A stretch of 64,000 nucleotides of DNA, taken from the NCBI RefSeq assembly GCF_001665785.1, contig NZ_LZSO01000041.1:159357-223356 (forward strand). Reading direction: 5' to 3'. This document shows, one piece after another, positions 1 through 9,014 of this stretch. A program made the translations under genes and the position numbers. The DNA comes from Mycolicibacterium peregrinum. Its GTDB lineage: Bacteria; Actinomycetota; Actinomycetes; Mycobacteriales; Mycobacteriaceae. A model generated the notes under the pieces. It was not told where the DNA came from and searched no databases. It saw nothing but the letters and a program-made list of their open reading frames with translations. Within the stretch, counting starts at the first letter, position 1. Every line of letters starts with the position of its first letter.

Positions 1-1087
1 GTGCCGCAGTCGGTTCCTCACGCTTGGGGGCGGTCAGCGACGGATCGGGATCGACGAGAGTTCCGACCTTGGTTCCCGGGGGAGTGGCGAACCCGTAGTC
101 GAGCAGGTGTGCGGCTTGCTCCCACGGCGCGATCGGGACCCGGGTGCCCTTCATGAGGATGGCCACCAGACGGCGGCCGTCGCGCTCGGCCGCGCCGACG
201 AAGGTCTGGCCGGCGTCGTCGGTGTAACCGGTCTTGCCGCCCATCGCGCCCGGGTAGTTGTAGAGCATCTTGTTGTCGTTCTCCACCGGGTAGGACGGAT
301 TGCCGTCTCGGCCAGGGAAGTCGTAGGTCTGGGTGGCGACGATGTCGGCGAATGCCGGGTTCTGCCAGGCGTAGCGGTAGAACAGGGCGATGTCGTAGGC
401 CGAGGTGCTCATACCGGGGCCGTCCAGGCCAGAAGGCGTGGCTGCACGGGTGTCGCGTCCGCCGAGCTTGCCGGCCAGGATGTTCAGTTTCTGTAGCGCG
501 GGGTCCATGCCGCCCAGCTGAACCGCCAGGGCATGTGCGGCGTCGTTACCGGAGTGCATCAACAGACCGTGCAGCAGGTCGTTGATCGTGTACTGACCGC
601 CGGGGCCGACTCCAACGCGGGTGCCCTCGGAGTTGGCGTCCTCCTGGGTGCCGGCGACCAACTTGTTGAGATTGAGTTCGTTGAGCGCGGCGGTGGCCAC
701 CAGCACCTTGATGATGCTGGCCGGGCGGTGCCGGCCGTGCGGGTCGCGAGCGGCGATGATGTCGCCACTGTCGAGATCGGCGACCACCCAGGCCTCGGCG
801 GAGACATCGTTGGGCAGTGGCGGAGTGTTTGCGGCGGTGATCACTCCGCAGCCTGAGAGCGCCTCACCGCCAACCGTCTTGGCGGGTACGGGCAGTGGTC
901 CCGGTGTGACCTCGCCTGGCTTGGGCACTTCCGAGGCGTCGACCGCAGGGGGAGTGGTCACCTTGTACGGGCATTCGGGCGCCGGGTCAGCATTGGCTAC
1001 GCCGGCCGTCATCAGGGGTGCCGTCAGCATCGTCAGTGCCGCAAACACGGACACTGCGCGCTGGGTAGTCCTCCGCAAGGTCGCCAT
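1..1087 (-). CDS. dacB1: D-alanyl-D-alanine carboxypeptidase (3' end outside window)
   Basis: Serine-type penicillin-binding protein that trims the terminal D-Ala of peptidoglycan pentapeptide in the periplasm. The ATG at 1087 is preceded by an in-frame stop 15 nt upstream, so the start is firm. A Sec signal peptide covers about residues 1-33, ending near ANA-DP. The three active-site motifs are present: S124-I-I-K127, S179-G-N181 and K285-T-G287. The first 362 codons are inside the window; the C-terminal tail, usually with a membrane anchor, is cut off. The next gene towards 5.5 kb includes an Rv3329-type aminotransferase, matching the M. tuberculosis neighbourhood of dacB1 (Rv3330). Confidence 0.93.
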   Translation of the reverse strand, partial: MATLRRTTQRAVSVFAALTMLTAPLMTAGVANADPAPECPYKVTTPPAVDASEVPKPGEVTPGPLPVPAKTVGGEALSGCGVITAANTPPLPNDVSAEAWVVADLDSGDIIAARDPHGRHRPASIIKVLVATAALNELNLNKLVAGTQEDANSEGTRVGVGPGGQYTINDLLHGLLMHSGNDAAHALAVQLGGMDPALQKLNILAGKLGGRDTRAATPSGLDGPGMSTSAYDIALFYRYAWQNPAFADIVATQTYDFPGRDGNPSYPVENDNKMLYNYPGAMGGKTGYTDDAGQTFVGAAERDGRRLVAILMKGTRVPIAPWEQAAHLLDYGFATPPGTKVGTLVDPDPSLTAPKREEPTAA

Positions 1088-1183
1088 CGTGTCCGAAGAT
1101 TAGGTGATTGGCACCAAATTTCCCGTTTGCCACGCTGTGACGTGTGAGGTTTGTGTGACGATTGTGAATGTGCTCTGGGTAGA

Positions 1184-1216
1184 CATTCGGGCCCCACGGA
1201 GGATGGGGCCCGAATG
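1184..1216. terminator. Perfect hairpin downstream of the GjpA-like gene
   Basis: CATTCGGGCCCC at 1184-1195 pairs perfectly with GGGGCCCGAATG at 1205-1216 around a 9-nt loop. It lies between the stop of the exported-protein gene (1280) and the dacB1 start (1087), both on the minus strand. It is most simply a terminator for the upstream gene. No T-tract follows, which is common for mycobacterial terminators. Confidence 0.75.
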
Positions 1217-1279
1217 CTTGCCGGTTACCCGGCGTCCCCCGACCCGGAGGAGGTTCCGCCACCGCTCGCGTTGAGCGGC

Positions 1280-2617
1280 TCAGTCATCGCTGCCGGTTTT
1301 GTCCTTCTTGTCGGACGAGGCGGCACTGCTGCCGGTGGCCTCCCCCTTCTTCGCAGAGGCGCCGCTGTTGGCAGGTTCCTTCTTCTTGGCGGGCTTCGAG
1401 AAGCCGTCGGTGAACTTCTTGACGGACTTCTCGATGCCGTTGGTCAGCTTCTTGACCCGCTTGCCGGCCTGATCGGCGGCATCGCGCAGAGAGGTCCTGA
1501 CGCGCTGAGCCGGAACCGAAGCGGCCTTGCCTGGCTCGGTGCTGCGGTCTGCCGAAACATCATTGGCCTGAGGGACATTGACGGCCGTATCGCCTAATGC
1601 GCGTGCGACATCCTGCGATTCGGTAAGGGCTGAATCTGACACGATTTCGCCGCTTGCAGTCGGCTCTGGCTTAACTGTCGCTGTGATGGCCAGTGGCGCG
1701 TCGGTTGTTGCGACATCGGTGGCAATAGTCGCGGGCGGGGTGATGGCAGCCGCGATCACCCGTGGGAGGTAGATCATTGCGTCGAGGGGGGTCCACGAGG
1801 CGGCGCCGACACCGAATGTGGTTGGTGTCAGGAATCCCGTTCCTCCCCGGTAAGGGGGGCGATTTGGGAAGGGGTGTGGCTCCATCGCCCCATTCAGCAG
1901 CCCATCGGTGAGGCTTGCGGGTGCGTTTGCTATAGCGCTGGCCAAGGCCACCGCGTCCCCGCTCTTGGCGGCGGTGACGATGGTTTGCGTAGTCCAGGCA
2001 AATGAGGCCAATGTGTTCCGCGCAAGCTCGAGTGCGCCGAATCCGAGCCGCCCGGGGATGCCCACGTTAGTAAGTGACTCCATGGCGAGTGTCTGCAGTA
2101 CGTTTGCGACGTTCTGCCCAATCTGTCCTGGAATCTTCGTCATGTCGAGCAGTGGGTAGAACGCGATAGCCCCGTTTATCACTATGCCGTTAATCGCCTG
2201 AGCGGCTGACGCGACGTTTCCTGCCGCCAACTGAGTCTTGATCTTCTCGATCTGTCCTGCGAAATAAGCACCCTTTACAAAGGCGTCGAGCCTTTGGCTG
2301 GTCGTGGACAGCGCTGTGATGATGGTGTTTGCGTACCCCACCTGGTTTTCGACGACCTGACCCAGCACGGGGAATGGGTCAGCGATCGCCGCTTCAAAGT
2401 GCGTGGACAAATTGGTACCCGCGAGTTCGAGTACCTCGCCCCAGTACGCGATCGGGTCGACAAACGAGGACGACGCCGTGAGGGCGACCGACGCTGCGGA
2501 CATGGTGGTGGTCGCCGATGTCGCGACCGGTTGTGGCGCAAGTGGTGACACGGCGATGACGCCCGCCCCTACGAGTGCGATTCCTGCCGTGGTGAACGGC
2601 CTTAGCGCCAGCTGCAT
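1280..2617 (-). CDS. Exported GjpA-like (putative porin family) protein
   Basis: 445-aa exported protein. The start is the ATG at 2617 (MQLALRPFTTAG), because AGGAAGGA lies 7 nt upstream; an in-frame ATG at 2641 has no such site. A signal peptide covers about residues 1-35. Residues about 40-300 are Ala/Thr/Leu-rich and resemble the exported mycobacterial proteins that databases call 'outer membrane porin GjpA', a name taken from a Gordonia porin. The porin function is inferred from that name only. The last ~90 residues are low-complexity and rich in Lys, Ser and Asp, including RVKKLTNG and VKKFTDG segments that look like tandem amphipathic repeats. An AraC regulator lies upstream on the same strand. 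Confidence 0.6.
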   Translation of the reverse strand: MQLALRPFTTAGIALVGAGVIAVSPLAPQPVATSATTTMSAASVALTASSSFVDPIAYWGEVLELAGTNLSTHFEAAIADPFPVLGQVVENQVGYANTIITALSTTSQRLDAFVKGAYFAGQIEKIKTQLAAGNVASAAQAINGIVINGAIAFYPLLDMTKIPGQIGQNVANVLQTLAMESLTNVGIPGRLGFGALELARNTLASFAWTTQTIVTAAKSGDAVALASAIANAPASLTDGLLNGAMEPHPFPNRPPYRGGTGFLTPTTFGVGAASWTPLDAMIYLPRVIAAAITPPATIATDVATTDAPLAITATVKPEPTASGEIVSDSALTESQDVARALGDTAVNVPQANDVSADRSTEPGKAASVPAQRVRTSLRDAADQAGKRVKKLTNGIEKSVKKFTDGFSKPAKKKEPANSGASAKKGEATGSSAASSDKKDKTGSDD

Positions 2618-2667
2618 AGATGGATTCCTTCCTGAGAGCAACCTGAGACGGTCAGAAAGTACTGGAG

Positions 2668-2680
2668 CTAGAGGCTCTAG
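2668..2680. repeat. Short palindrome CTAGAG-G-CTCTAG
   Basis: Perfect 6-bp arms around one base, 51 nt upstream of the exported-protein start. The 2618-2874 gap is less GC-rich than its surroundings and probably holds that gene's promoter. The palindrome could be an operator or part of the leader; nothing else identifies it. Confidence 0.3.
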
Positions 2681-2874
2681 TCGCAGATATCAGGGAAAGT
2701 TCAATTCAAACTGCGGCTTGTTGCTGACAGCTGACATGGCCTATGAACTGGTCATATCCTTTTTGAAGGCTGCTACTAGGAACACGGCGGGAATTTCCAG
2801 ATTCAAATAGGTGCGAGCGTACGGCGGGGAGGACCCGCTCATTGCAACCCGTTCCAGTGCCGGAGTGGCGATCG

Positions 2875-3843
2875 TCAGCGCGAGCTGCGCATCCGGGTCT
2901 GTGACGGCGATTCGCCGAACAAATCGCGATACCGCGCCGCCATCCGGCCGAGCTCGCTGATACCCCACCGGTTGGACAGCTCGGCGACGGTCGCATGCTG
3001 ATCGCAAGCGAGCAGATCAGACCGGATGCGATGTAGGCGCATCCGCGCGATGTACGACTGCGGCGGCTCGCCGAGTGTCTCTTGGAACGCTCGGGCAAGG
3101 GTTCGCCGTGACACCCCCGCGAGCCGTGCGAGGCCTTCGATGTCGAGGCGTCGATCGAGGTTGCGGTCGATGTAAGAGCGGGTCGACTCGACAATTCGCT
3201 GACGATGCCTGGGCGTGAAGTCGGGCAGCGTCGCCGGTAGCCGGGAGAAGTGACCGACGAACGCTGCGACGATGTCGGCGAGTGCCGCCGAGCCGAGGTC
3301 GGCCTGTTCGTCCGCGTGCACCTCGGCCAGGCAGGCCGATATCGACGTCAGATGCGTCGGCGCCAAGAGTTGCGGATGTATACCGGTGCGTCGGAATACG
3401 TTGGGGGAGAGGATAAGTCCGTGGCGTTCCGCTTCGCGTTCCAGCGTTTCCTCAGCCAGGGTCACGACGGCATAGAGGGCGTTGACGTCGTGAAACGCCT
3501 CATGCTCATCCCCGGGCCGAAACATCGTGACCACGCCCGAGTCGATCTCCCGCATCAGGAGCCGGTTTCTGGGTGGGATCTGCAGACCAACAGCGATCGA
3601 AACGCCATCGGCAGACAACGGACCGCGGATCTGTACCCGGCTGTCGAACCGCCCAGAACTGAATGCGACTCCGCCGTCGGCGGCGTGAATCAGGCTCCCG
3701 CGCGGGGGTTCCCGTGACATCTGGAACGCGCTGAGCCCCGCGTCGTTGACCGCGTTGCGCAGGTCCTCGAGTTGCGTGATCCGGGTGCGGACCAACGGCA
3801 CGTCCATGGCGCAGCAGTGTATGCCGAGACTGAGCTGTCCCAT
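2875..3843 (-). CDS. AraC-family transcriptional regulator
   Basis: 322 aa. The C-terminal ~100 residues carry the double helix-turn-helix of AraC/XylS regulators: first helix pair around IEGLARLAGVSRRTLARAF, then the conserved SYIARMRLHRIR linker and a second, degenerate unit around VAELSNRWGISELGRMAARY. The N-terminal ~200 residues form an effector/dimer domain without recognisable ligand motifs. The start at ATG 3843 is uncertain; an ATG at 3807 is also possible and neither has a strong ribosome binding site. The target is unknown. Candidates are the exported protein downstream and the divergent MarR gene. Confidence 0.85.
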   Translation of the reverse strand: MGQLSLGIHCCAMDVPLVRTRITQLEDLRNAVNDAGLSAFQMSREPPRGSLIHAADGGVAFSSGRFDSRVQIRGPLSADGVSIAVGLQIPPRNRLLMREIDSGVVTMFRPGDEHEAFHDVNALYAVVTLAEETLEREAERHGLILSPNVFRRTGIHPQLLAPTHLTSISACLAEVHADEQADLGSAALADIVAAFVGHFSRLPATLPDFTPRHRQRIVESTRSYIDRNLDRRLDIEGLARLAGVSRRTLARAFQETLGEPPQSYIARMRLHRIRSDLLACDQHATVAELSNRWGISELGRMAARYRDLFGESPSQTRMRSSR

Positions 3844-3932
3844 TCTGCATAGACCGAACTTTCTCCTTCGGCTGTGATTCTTCCCGGTGGTCGCCGGGTG
3901 GCGGACGCCGCCGAAGGAGGTGGTACGACGCG

Positions 3933-4397
3933 ATGTCGGCAGTCGAATTACAGGTCAGTGACCAGGAGTGGCAGCACTGGGGGCGCTTCGGTGAGGCTGC
4001 CGAACTGCTTTATCGGGAGGTCAACGCCGCTCTCGTCGCCAGGCACCGTCTCGCAGTCCCCGACGTGCAACTACTCAATCTCCTCAATGAAGACTCGCGC
4101 CGACGTGTCCGAATGGGTGCTTTGGCGGATTCTCTGGTCCTTGCGCCGAGCCGAGTGACATGGCATGTCCGCCGCCTGGAGGTACGAGGATTGGTCCGCA
4201 GGTTTCGTAGCCGCGAGGACAAGCGAGGAATCGCCGTCGGGATCACCCGGCAGGGACAGGACTATCTGCGGCCGGTGCTGCGCACATACGCCATGCTGGT
4301 GCGGCAGTTCTATCTCGCGCCGCTGGACCGGGACCAGATGAACGCTCTGGGGGACAGCGCCAGACGCGTCGGCGATGCCTTGAAGAACCGCAACTAG
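3933..4397 (+). CDS. MarR-family transcriptional regulator
   Basis: 154-aa winged-helix regulator. Residues about 55-110 hold the MarR fold: MGALADSLVLAPSRVTWHVR recognition helices followed by the wing with R-S-R-E-D-K-R-G. GGAGGT sits 8-10 nt before the ATG, fixing the start. It diverges from the AraC gene and its stop overlaps the stop of the convergent propeller gene by 4 nt. Its ligand and targets cannot be read from the sequence. Confidence 0.85.
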   Translation: MSAVELQVSDQEWQHWGRFGEAAELLYREVNAALVARHRLAVPDVQLLNLLNEDSRRRVRMGALADSLVLAPSRVTWHVRRLEVRGLVRRFRSREDKRGIAVGITRQGQDYLRPVLRTYAMLVRQFYLAPLDRDQMNALGDSARRVGDALKNRN

Positions 4398-5392
4398 CCC
4401 AAGTCGCGAAGTTCGGCACAGGCCAGCGCCGGGAAGGCGATCGTCGACATCCACAGCCTGCCTGCGGATTCCACAACCCCGGTAACCGTACCGAAATCCG
4501 GCCGGGTGGTACGCAGCCCGGCGAGCGCCTCGCCGGAGTCGGCGTCGAAGGCCAGCACCCACACCTGGGGACGGATCTTGGGTTGGAGTCGGTCAGGCAA
4601 CTGCCACAGCAGTTTTCGGATCACCGGCGCGCGCGGTGCGAGGGCCTCTGCGGCGGCGTTGGGCGGAGACACCATCGCCACCCAGATCCGGCCGTCGGCG
4701 CCGGTGGAGATGTTGTCCGGATAGCCCGGTAGATGCACCGCCAGCGGCGTCACCGACCCGGCCTGCGGCCCGCTCAGCCAGTACTTCGACAACCGGCGGC
4801 CTTGGGTTTCGGCGAACACCAATGCGGACTCGTCGGCAGTGGTGGTCACGCCGTTGGCAAAGTACAGGCCGTTCAGCAGTGTGGTGACCGAGCCGTCGGG
4901 ATTCAACCTGAACAGGCTGCCGCGCCCACGGGCTTCCATGACGGCGCCGGCGAAATGCTCGAAATGGAACTGACTGGTCGACTCGGTGAAATAGATTGTG
5001 CCGTCCGCGGTCTCGGTGACATTCGAGCAGAACCTCAACGGGCGGCCATCCACCGATTCCACCAGCGTGGACAACACTCCAGTAGCAGGTTCCAATGCCA
5101 GCAGTCCGCGGTGGCTGTCGCTGATGAGTAACCGGCCGTCGCGGGCGACATGCAAGCCCAGCGGACGTCCGCCGGTATTGCCCACCACTTCAGCCGCTCC
5201 GTCGGGCGACACCCGCACGATGCGTCCATCGACCAGCCCGGTCCACAGTTGCCCGGAGGCGTCGACCACGACATCCTCGGGCCCGTCGCCAGGCACCAGG
5301 ACGATGGTCAGTTCGGCAGGGCCGAAGTTCGGCAGTTCGTCGATGGGAGGCGGAGTCCAACGGACCGGATCGATCGGGGGTTTACGTGGCAC
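4394..5392 (-). CDS. SMP-30/strictosidine-synthase-like beta-propeller protein
   Basis: About 332 aa with repeated propeller strands (GPEDVVVDASGQLW, GLHVARDGRLLISD, ETADGTIYFTES, DNISTGADGRIWVAM). These are typical of SMP-30/gluconolactonase and strictosidine-synthase-like six-bladed propellers, usually metal-dependent lactonases or hydrolases. The substrate is unknown. The GTG at 5392 (VPRKPPIDPVRW) is preferred over the ATG at 5419, because the ATG lies inside the left arm of a 23-bp hairpin (5406-5468). No signal peptide is visible. It follows the polyamine aminotransferase on the same strand but is separated from it by that hairpin. Confidence 0.75.
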   Translation of the reverse strand: MPRKPPIDPVRWTPPPIDELPNFGPAELTIVLVPGDGPEDVVVDASGQLWTGLVDGRIVRVSPDGAAEVVGNTGGRPLGLHVARDGRLLISDSHRGLLALEPATGVLSTLVESVDGRPLRFCSNVTETADGTIYFTESTSQFHFEHFAGAVMEARGRGSLFRLNPDGSVTTLLNGLYFANGVTTTADESALVFAETQGRRLSKYWLSGPQAGSVTPLAVHLPGYPDNISTGADGRIWVAMVSPPNAAAEALAPRAPVIRKLLWQLPDRLQPKIRPQVWVLAFDADSGEALAGLRTTRPDFGTVTGVVESAGRLWMSTIAFPALACAELRDLG

Positions 5393-5405
5393 GCCGCCAG
5401 TCTGC

Positions 5406-5468
5406 CGTCGAAACGGCATTCCGGCAGAGAGTTACTCGAACTTCTTCTGCCGGAATACCGTTTCGACG
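5406..5468. terminator. Long inverted repeat (23-bp arms, one mismatch)
   Basis: 5406-5428 (CGTCGAAACGGC...) is the reverse complement of 5446-5468 except at one position, around a 17-nt loop. It starts 13 nt after the aminotransferase stop and runs into the preceding region of the propeller gene. A very stable terminator or processing signal for the aminotransferase mRNA is the simplest reading. The length is unusual for an intrinsic terminator, and a small mobile-element origin is not excluded. Confidence 0.65.
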
Positions 5469-5481
5469 CAAAGGGGTGGGG

Positions 5482-6870
5482 CTACAACAGCTTTCCGGCT
5501 TCGGTCAGCACGCCGTGCAGGATCTCGTAGATCGCGTCGAACTCGGCCTGCCCGCTGATCAGCGGCGGGGCCAGCTGGATCACTGGGTCGCCACGGTCGT
5601 CGGCGCGGCAGTACAGTCCGGCTTCCCACAGGGCGGGGGTCAGGAACCCGCGCAGCAGGCGCTCGGATTCCTCGTCGTTGAACGTCTCCTTGGTGGCTTT
5701 GTCCTTGACGAGTTCGATGCCGTAGAAGAAGCCCTCGCCGCGGACGTCGCCCACGATCGGCAGGTCGTACAGCTTCTCCAGGGTGGCCCGGAATGCGGGG
5801 GCGGCTTGCTTGACGTGGTCGTTGATGCCCTCGCGCTCGAAGATGTCGAGGTTGGCCATGGCGACTGCGGCTGAAACCGGGTGGCCGCCAAAGGTGTAGC
5901 CGTGGCCGAAGACGGTCTTGCCGTCGTTGAACGGTTCGAACAACCTGTCGCTGGCCACCATCGCACCCAGCGGTGAATAGCCTGAGGTCAGGCCCTTGGC
6001 GCTGGTGATGATGTCGGGCACGTAGCCCAGGTCGTCGCAGGCGAACATCGACCCGATGCGACCGTAGGCGCAGATCACCTCGTCGGACACCAGCAGCACG
6101 TCGTACTGGTCGCAGATCTCGCGGACCCGCTCGAAGTAGCCGGGCGGGGGCGGGAAGCAACCACCCGCATTCTGTACCGGCTCGAGGAACACCGCAGCTA
6201 CGGTCTCAGGTCCCTCGAACTCGATGGCCTCGGCGATGCGGTCGGCGCAGTAACGGCCGAAAGCCTTTTCGTCGTGCGCGTATTCGGCAGGTGCCCGGTA
6301 GAAGTTGGTGTTCGGAGCGCGGAAGCCGCCGGGGGTCAGCGGCTCGAACGGCGCCTTGAACGCCGGGATGCCGGTGATCGCCAGCGCGCCCTGCGGGGTG
6401 CCGTGGTAGGCGATCGCGCGCGAAACCACCTTGTGCTTACCGGGTTTTCCGGTCAGCTTGAAGTACTGCTTGGCCAGTTTCCAGGCGCTCTCGACGGCCT
6501 CGCCGCCTCCGGTGGTGAAGAAGACCCGGTTCAGGTCGCCGGGGGCGTAGTTGGCGACGCGTTCGGCCAGTTCGATGGCCGGCGGCGTGGCGTAGGACCA
6601 CAGCGGGAAGAAGGACAGTTTCTCGGCTTGCTTGGCGGCGGCCTCGGCGAGTTCCTTGCGGCCGTGGCCCACCTGGACGACGAAAAGGCCGGACAGGCCG
6701 TCGATGTAGCTCTTGCCCTTGTCGTCGAAGATCCGGACACCCTCGCCGCGGGTGATGATGGGCGGTGTGATGCCTTCGCCGTGCCGGGCGAAGTGTCCCC
6801 ACAGGTGGCGGTTCGCCTTGGCGGCCAGATCTGTGGTGGAGGTGGTTGGTGCGTGTTCTGCGATAGTCAT
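5482..6870 (-). CDS. Class III aminotransferase, putative polyamine/omega-amino acid (Rv3329-like)
   Basis: 462-aa fold-type I PLP enzyme. The PLP lysine is K292 in the SAKGLTSGY motif, with the cofactor aspartate D263 in SDEVI. Overall it resembles SpuC-type putrescine:pyruvate and other omega-aminotransferases, which move a terminal amine to pyruvate or an oxoacid. The ATG at 6870 overlaps the TGA of the Lrp gene (ATGA), indicating translational coupling; a TTG 12 nt upstream is less likely. The divergent aminobutyraldehyde dehydrogenase would oxidise the expected aldehyde product. The M. tuberculosis counterpart is annotated only as a probable aminotransferase, so the substrate is inferred from context. 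Confidence 0.85.
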   Translation of the reverse strand: MTIAEHAPTTSTTDLAAKANRHLWGHFARHGEGITPPIITRGEGVRIFDDKGKSYIDGLSGLFVVQVGHGRKELAEAAAKQAEKLSFFPLWSYATPPAIELAERVANYAPGDLNRVFFTTGGGEAVESAWKLAKQYFKLTGKPGKHKVVSRAIAYHGTPQGALAITGIPAFKAPFEPLTPGGFRAPNTNFYRAPAEYAHDEKAFGRYCADRIAEAIEFEGPETVAAVFLEPVQNAGGCFPPPPGYFERVREICDQYDVLLVSDEVICAYGRIGSMFACDDLGYVPDIITSAKGLTSGYSPLGAMVASDRLFEPFNDGKTVFGHGYTFGGHPVSAAVAMANLDIFEREGINDHVKQAAPAFRATLEKLYDLPIVGDVRGEGFFYGIELVKDKATKETFNDEESERLLRGFLTPALWEAGLYCRADDRGDPVIQLAPPLISGQAEFDAIYEILHGVLTEAGKLL

Positions 6871-7382
6871 CGCGTTCCCCAATTGTATTGCTGTTTGACA
6901 AGTTTCAGGTAAACAAGGGTTTCGGTGGTTATCACTCCCGGCAGCGAGCGGATCTGGGTGTTGAGAAGTTCGAGCAGGCTGTCATCGTCTTCGCAGACCA
7001 CTTCGCAGATGGCGTCGAAGGATCCGGCGGTCAGTACCACGTAGTCGACGGCGTCGATGGCGGACAGTTTCTCGGCCAGCTTGAGGGTGTCGCCGGTGCA
7101 TCGGATGCCGATCATCGCCTGGCGCGCGAACCCGAGTTGCAGCGGATCGGTGACCGCGACGATCTGCATGACACCCGCGTCGACCATGCGTTGTACGCGT
7201 TGGCGCACCGCGGCCTCGGACAGGCCCACGGCTTTACCGATCCCGGCATATGAACGGCGGCCGTCGGCCTGCAGCTTCTCGATGATCGCCTTCGACAGGT
7301 CGTCGAGTTGAAAGGCGGTGCGAGAATTGTTGTTCACCCGCAGCGGGACGGGCTGAAGGTCGTCACCCTCAGGGTTGCTCAT
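6867..7382 (-). CDS. Lrp/AsnC-family regulator of the aminotransferase operon
   Basis: 171 aa from ATG 7382 (MSNPEGDD). Residues about 25-75 form the AsnC helix-turn-helix (DLSKAIIEKLQADGRRSY, VGLSEAAVRQRVQRM). Residues about 85-165 form the RAM ligand-binding domain with AMIGIRC and SFDAICEVVCED. The open frame extends 49 codons further upstream, but those would fall in the 122-bp promoter region shared with the divergent dehydrogenase. It is co-transcribed and coupled with the aminotransferase. It probably senses an amine or amino acid from the pathway. Confidence 0.88.
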   Translation of the reverse strand: MSNPEGDDLQPVPLRVNNNSRTAFQLDDLSKAIIEKLQADGRRSYAGIGKAVGLSEAAVRQRVQRMVDAGVMQIVAVTDPLQLGFARQAMIGIRCTGDTLKLAEKLSAIDAVDYVVLTAGSFDAICEVVCEDDDSLLELLNTQIRSLPGVITTETLVYLKLVKQQYNWGTR

Positions 7383-7504
7383 CCTCCGATTGTGCACGGA
7401 ATCCGTCGTTTGTGGCAATCGAATCGATGAAATCCCTTGTTTGAGCCGGGCCGAACGCGGGATTGCGTAGAGAAGAAATGTGGCATCGGTTACCGTGGGG
7501 CTCC

Positions 7505-8992
7505 ATGAGCGTGGCAGTGAATGTGACAAGCAGCTGGATCAACGGGGCGCCCGTGGCGACCTCCGGGCCGACCCACCAGATCATCGACCCGGCCACCGGG
7601 CAGGCCGTTGCCGATTACGCCCTGGCCAGCCCGGACGACGTCGACAACGCCGTCGCCGCCGCCCGCCAGGCGTTCCCCGGGTGGTCCACGGCGACACCCG
7701 CCGAGCGGTCCGCGGTGTTGGCCAAGCTTGCCAAGCTCGCCGACGAACATGCTGATCAGCTGGTTGCCGAGGAGGTCAGCCAGACCGGCAAGCCGGTGCG
7801 GCTGGCCACCGAGTTCGACGTGCCCGGCAGCATCGACAACATCGACTACTTCGCCGGTGCGGCCCGCCATCTGGAGGGCAAGGCCACGGCGGAGTACTCC
7901 GGTGACCACACCTCCAGCATCCGGCGCGAAGCCGTCGGCGTCGTCGCCACCATCACCCCGTGGAACTACCCGCTGCAGATGGCGGTGTGGAAGGTCATCC
8001 CCGCGTTGGCGGCCGGCTGCTCCGTCGTCATCAAACCCGCCGAGATCACCCCGCTGACCACCCTCACGCTGGCCCGGCTGGCGACCGAGGCCGGCCTGCC
8101 CGACGGGGTGTTCAATGTGGTCACCGGCGGTGGCGCGGATGTCGGTACCGCTCTCGCCGGACACCGTGACGTGGATGTCGTCACCTTCACCGGTTCGACC
8201 GCGGTGGGCCGCAAGGTGATGGCGGCCGCCGCCGTCCACGGCCACCGCACCCAGCTTGAGCTGGGGGGCAAGGCGCCGTTCGTGGTGTTCGACGATGCCG
8301 ATCTGGATGCCGCGATCCAGGGCGCGGTGGCCGGGTCTCTGATCAACACGGGCCAGGACTGCACCGCTGCGACCAGGGCGATCGTGGCCCGGGACCTGTA
8401 CGACGACTTCGTAGCCGGCGTCGCCGAGGTGATGAGCAAGATGGTTGTCGGAGATCCGCACGATCCCGACACCGACCTGGGCCCGCTGATCTCGTTCGCC
8501 CACCGCGACAAGGTCGCGCAGATGGTGGCGCGTGCGCCCGAGCAGGGGGGCCGCGTCGTCACCGGCGGGGTGGCGCCCGATCTGCCGGGTGCGTTCTATC
8601 GGCCCACCCTGATCGCCGACGTCGCCGAAACCTCCGAGGTCTATCGCGACGAGATCTTCGGCCCGGTCCTCACGGTGCGGCCGTTCACCGATGACGACGA
8701 CGCGATCCGGCAGGCCAACGACACCGTCTACGGTCTGGCCGCCTCGGCCTGGACCCGCGACGTGTACCGCGCCCAGCGGGCTTCCCGCGAGATCAACGCC
8801 GGATGCGTGTGGGTCAACGACCACATCCCGATCATCAGCGAGATGCCGCACGGGGGCGTCGGCGCGTCGGGCTTCGGCAAGGACATGAGCGACTACTCGT
8901 TCGAGGAGTACCTCACCATCAAGCACGTGATGAGCGACATCACCGGGGTTGCCGAAAAGGAATGGCACCGAACGGTTTTCAGCAAGCGCTGA
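7505..8992 (+). CDS. Gamma-aminobutyraldehyde dehydrogenase (PatD/YdcW-like)
   Basis: 495-aa NAD(P)-dependent aldehyde dehydrogenase. Catalytic residues are visible: N154 in PWNYP, E252 in LELGGK and the nucleophile C286 in NTGQDCTAA. The TGQDCTAATR segment is typical of the aminobutyraldehyde dehydrogenase branch, which converts 4-aminobutanal from putrescine to GABA. The ATG at 7505 (MSVAVNV) is chosen over an upstream in-frame start at 7463. It is divergent from the Lrp gene and followed 22 nt later by an FAD oxidase gene, presumably one transcript. Confidence 0.88.
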   Translation: MSVAVNVTSSWINGAPVATSGPTHQIIDPATGQAVADYALASPDDVDNAVAAARQAFPGWSTATPAERSAVLAKLAKLADEHADQLVAEEVSQTGKPVRLATEFDVPGSIDNIDYFAGAARHLEGKATAEYSGDHTSSIRREAVGVVATITPWNYPLQMAVWKVIPALAAGCSVVIKPAEITPLTTLTLARLATEAGLPDGVFNVVTGGGADVGTALAGHRDVDVVTFTGSTAVGRKVMAAAAVHGHRTQLELGGKAPFVVFDDADLDAAIQGAVAGSLINTGQDCTAATRAIVARDLYDDFVAGVAEVMSKMVVGDPHDPDTDLGPLISFAHRDKVAQMVARAPEQGGRVVTGGVAPDLPGAFYRPTLIADVAETSEVYRDEIFGPVLTVRPFTDDDDAIRQANDTVYGLAASAWTRDVYRAQRASREINAGCVWVNDHIPIISEMPHGGVGASGFGKDMSDYSFEEYLTIKHVMSDITGVAEKEWHRTVFSKR

Positions 8993-9014
8993 CAGATCCG
9001 GAGGGAATGCTGCC

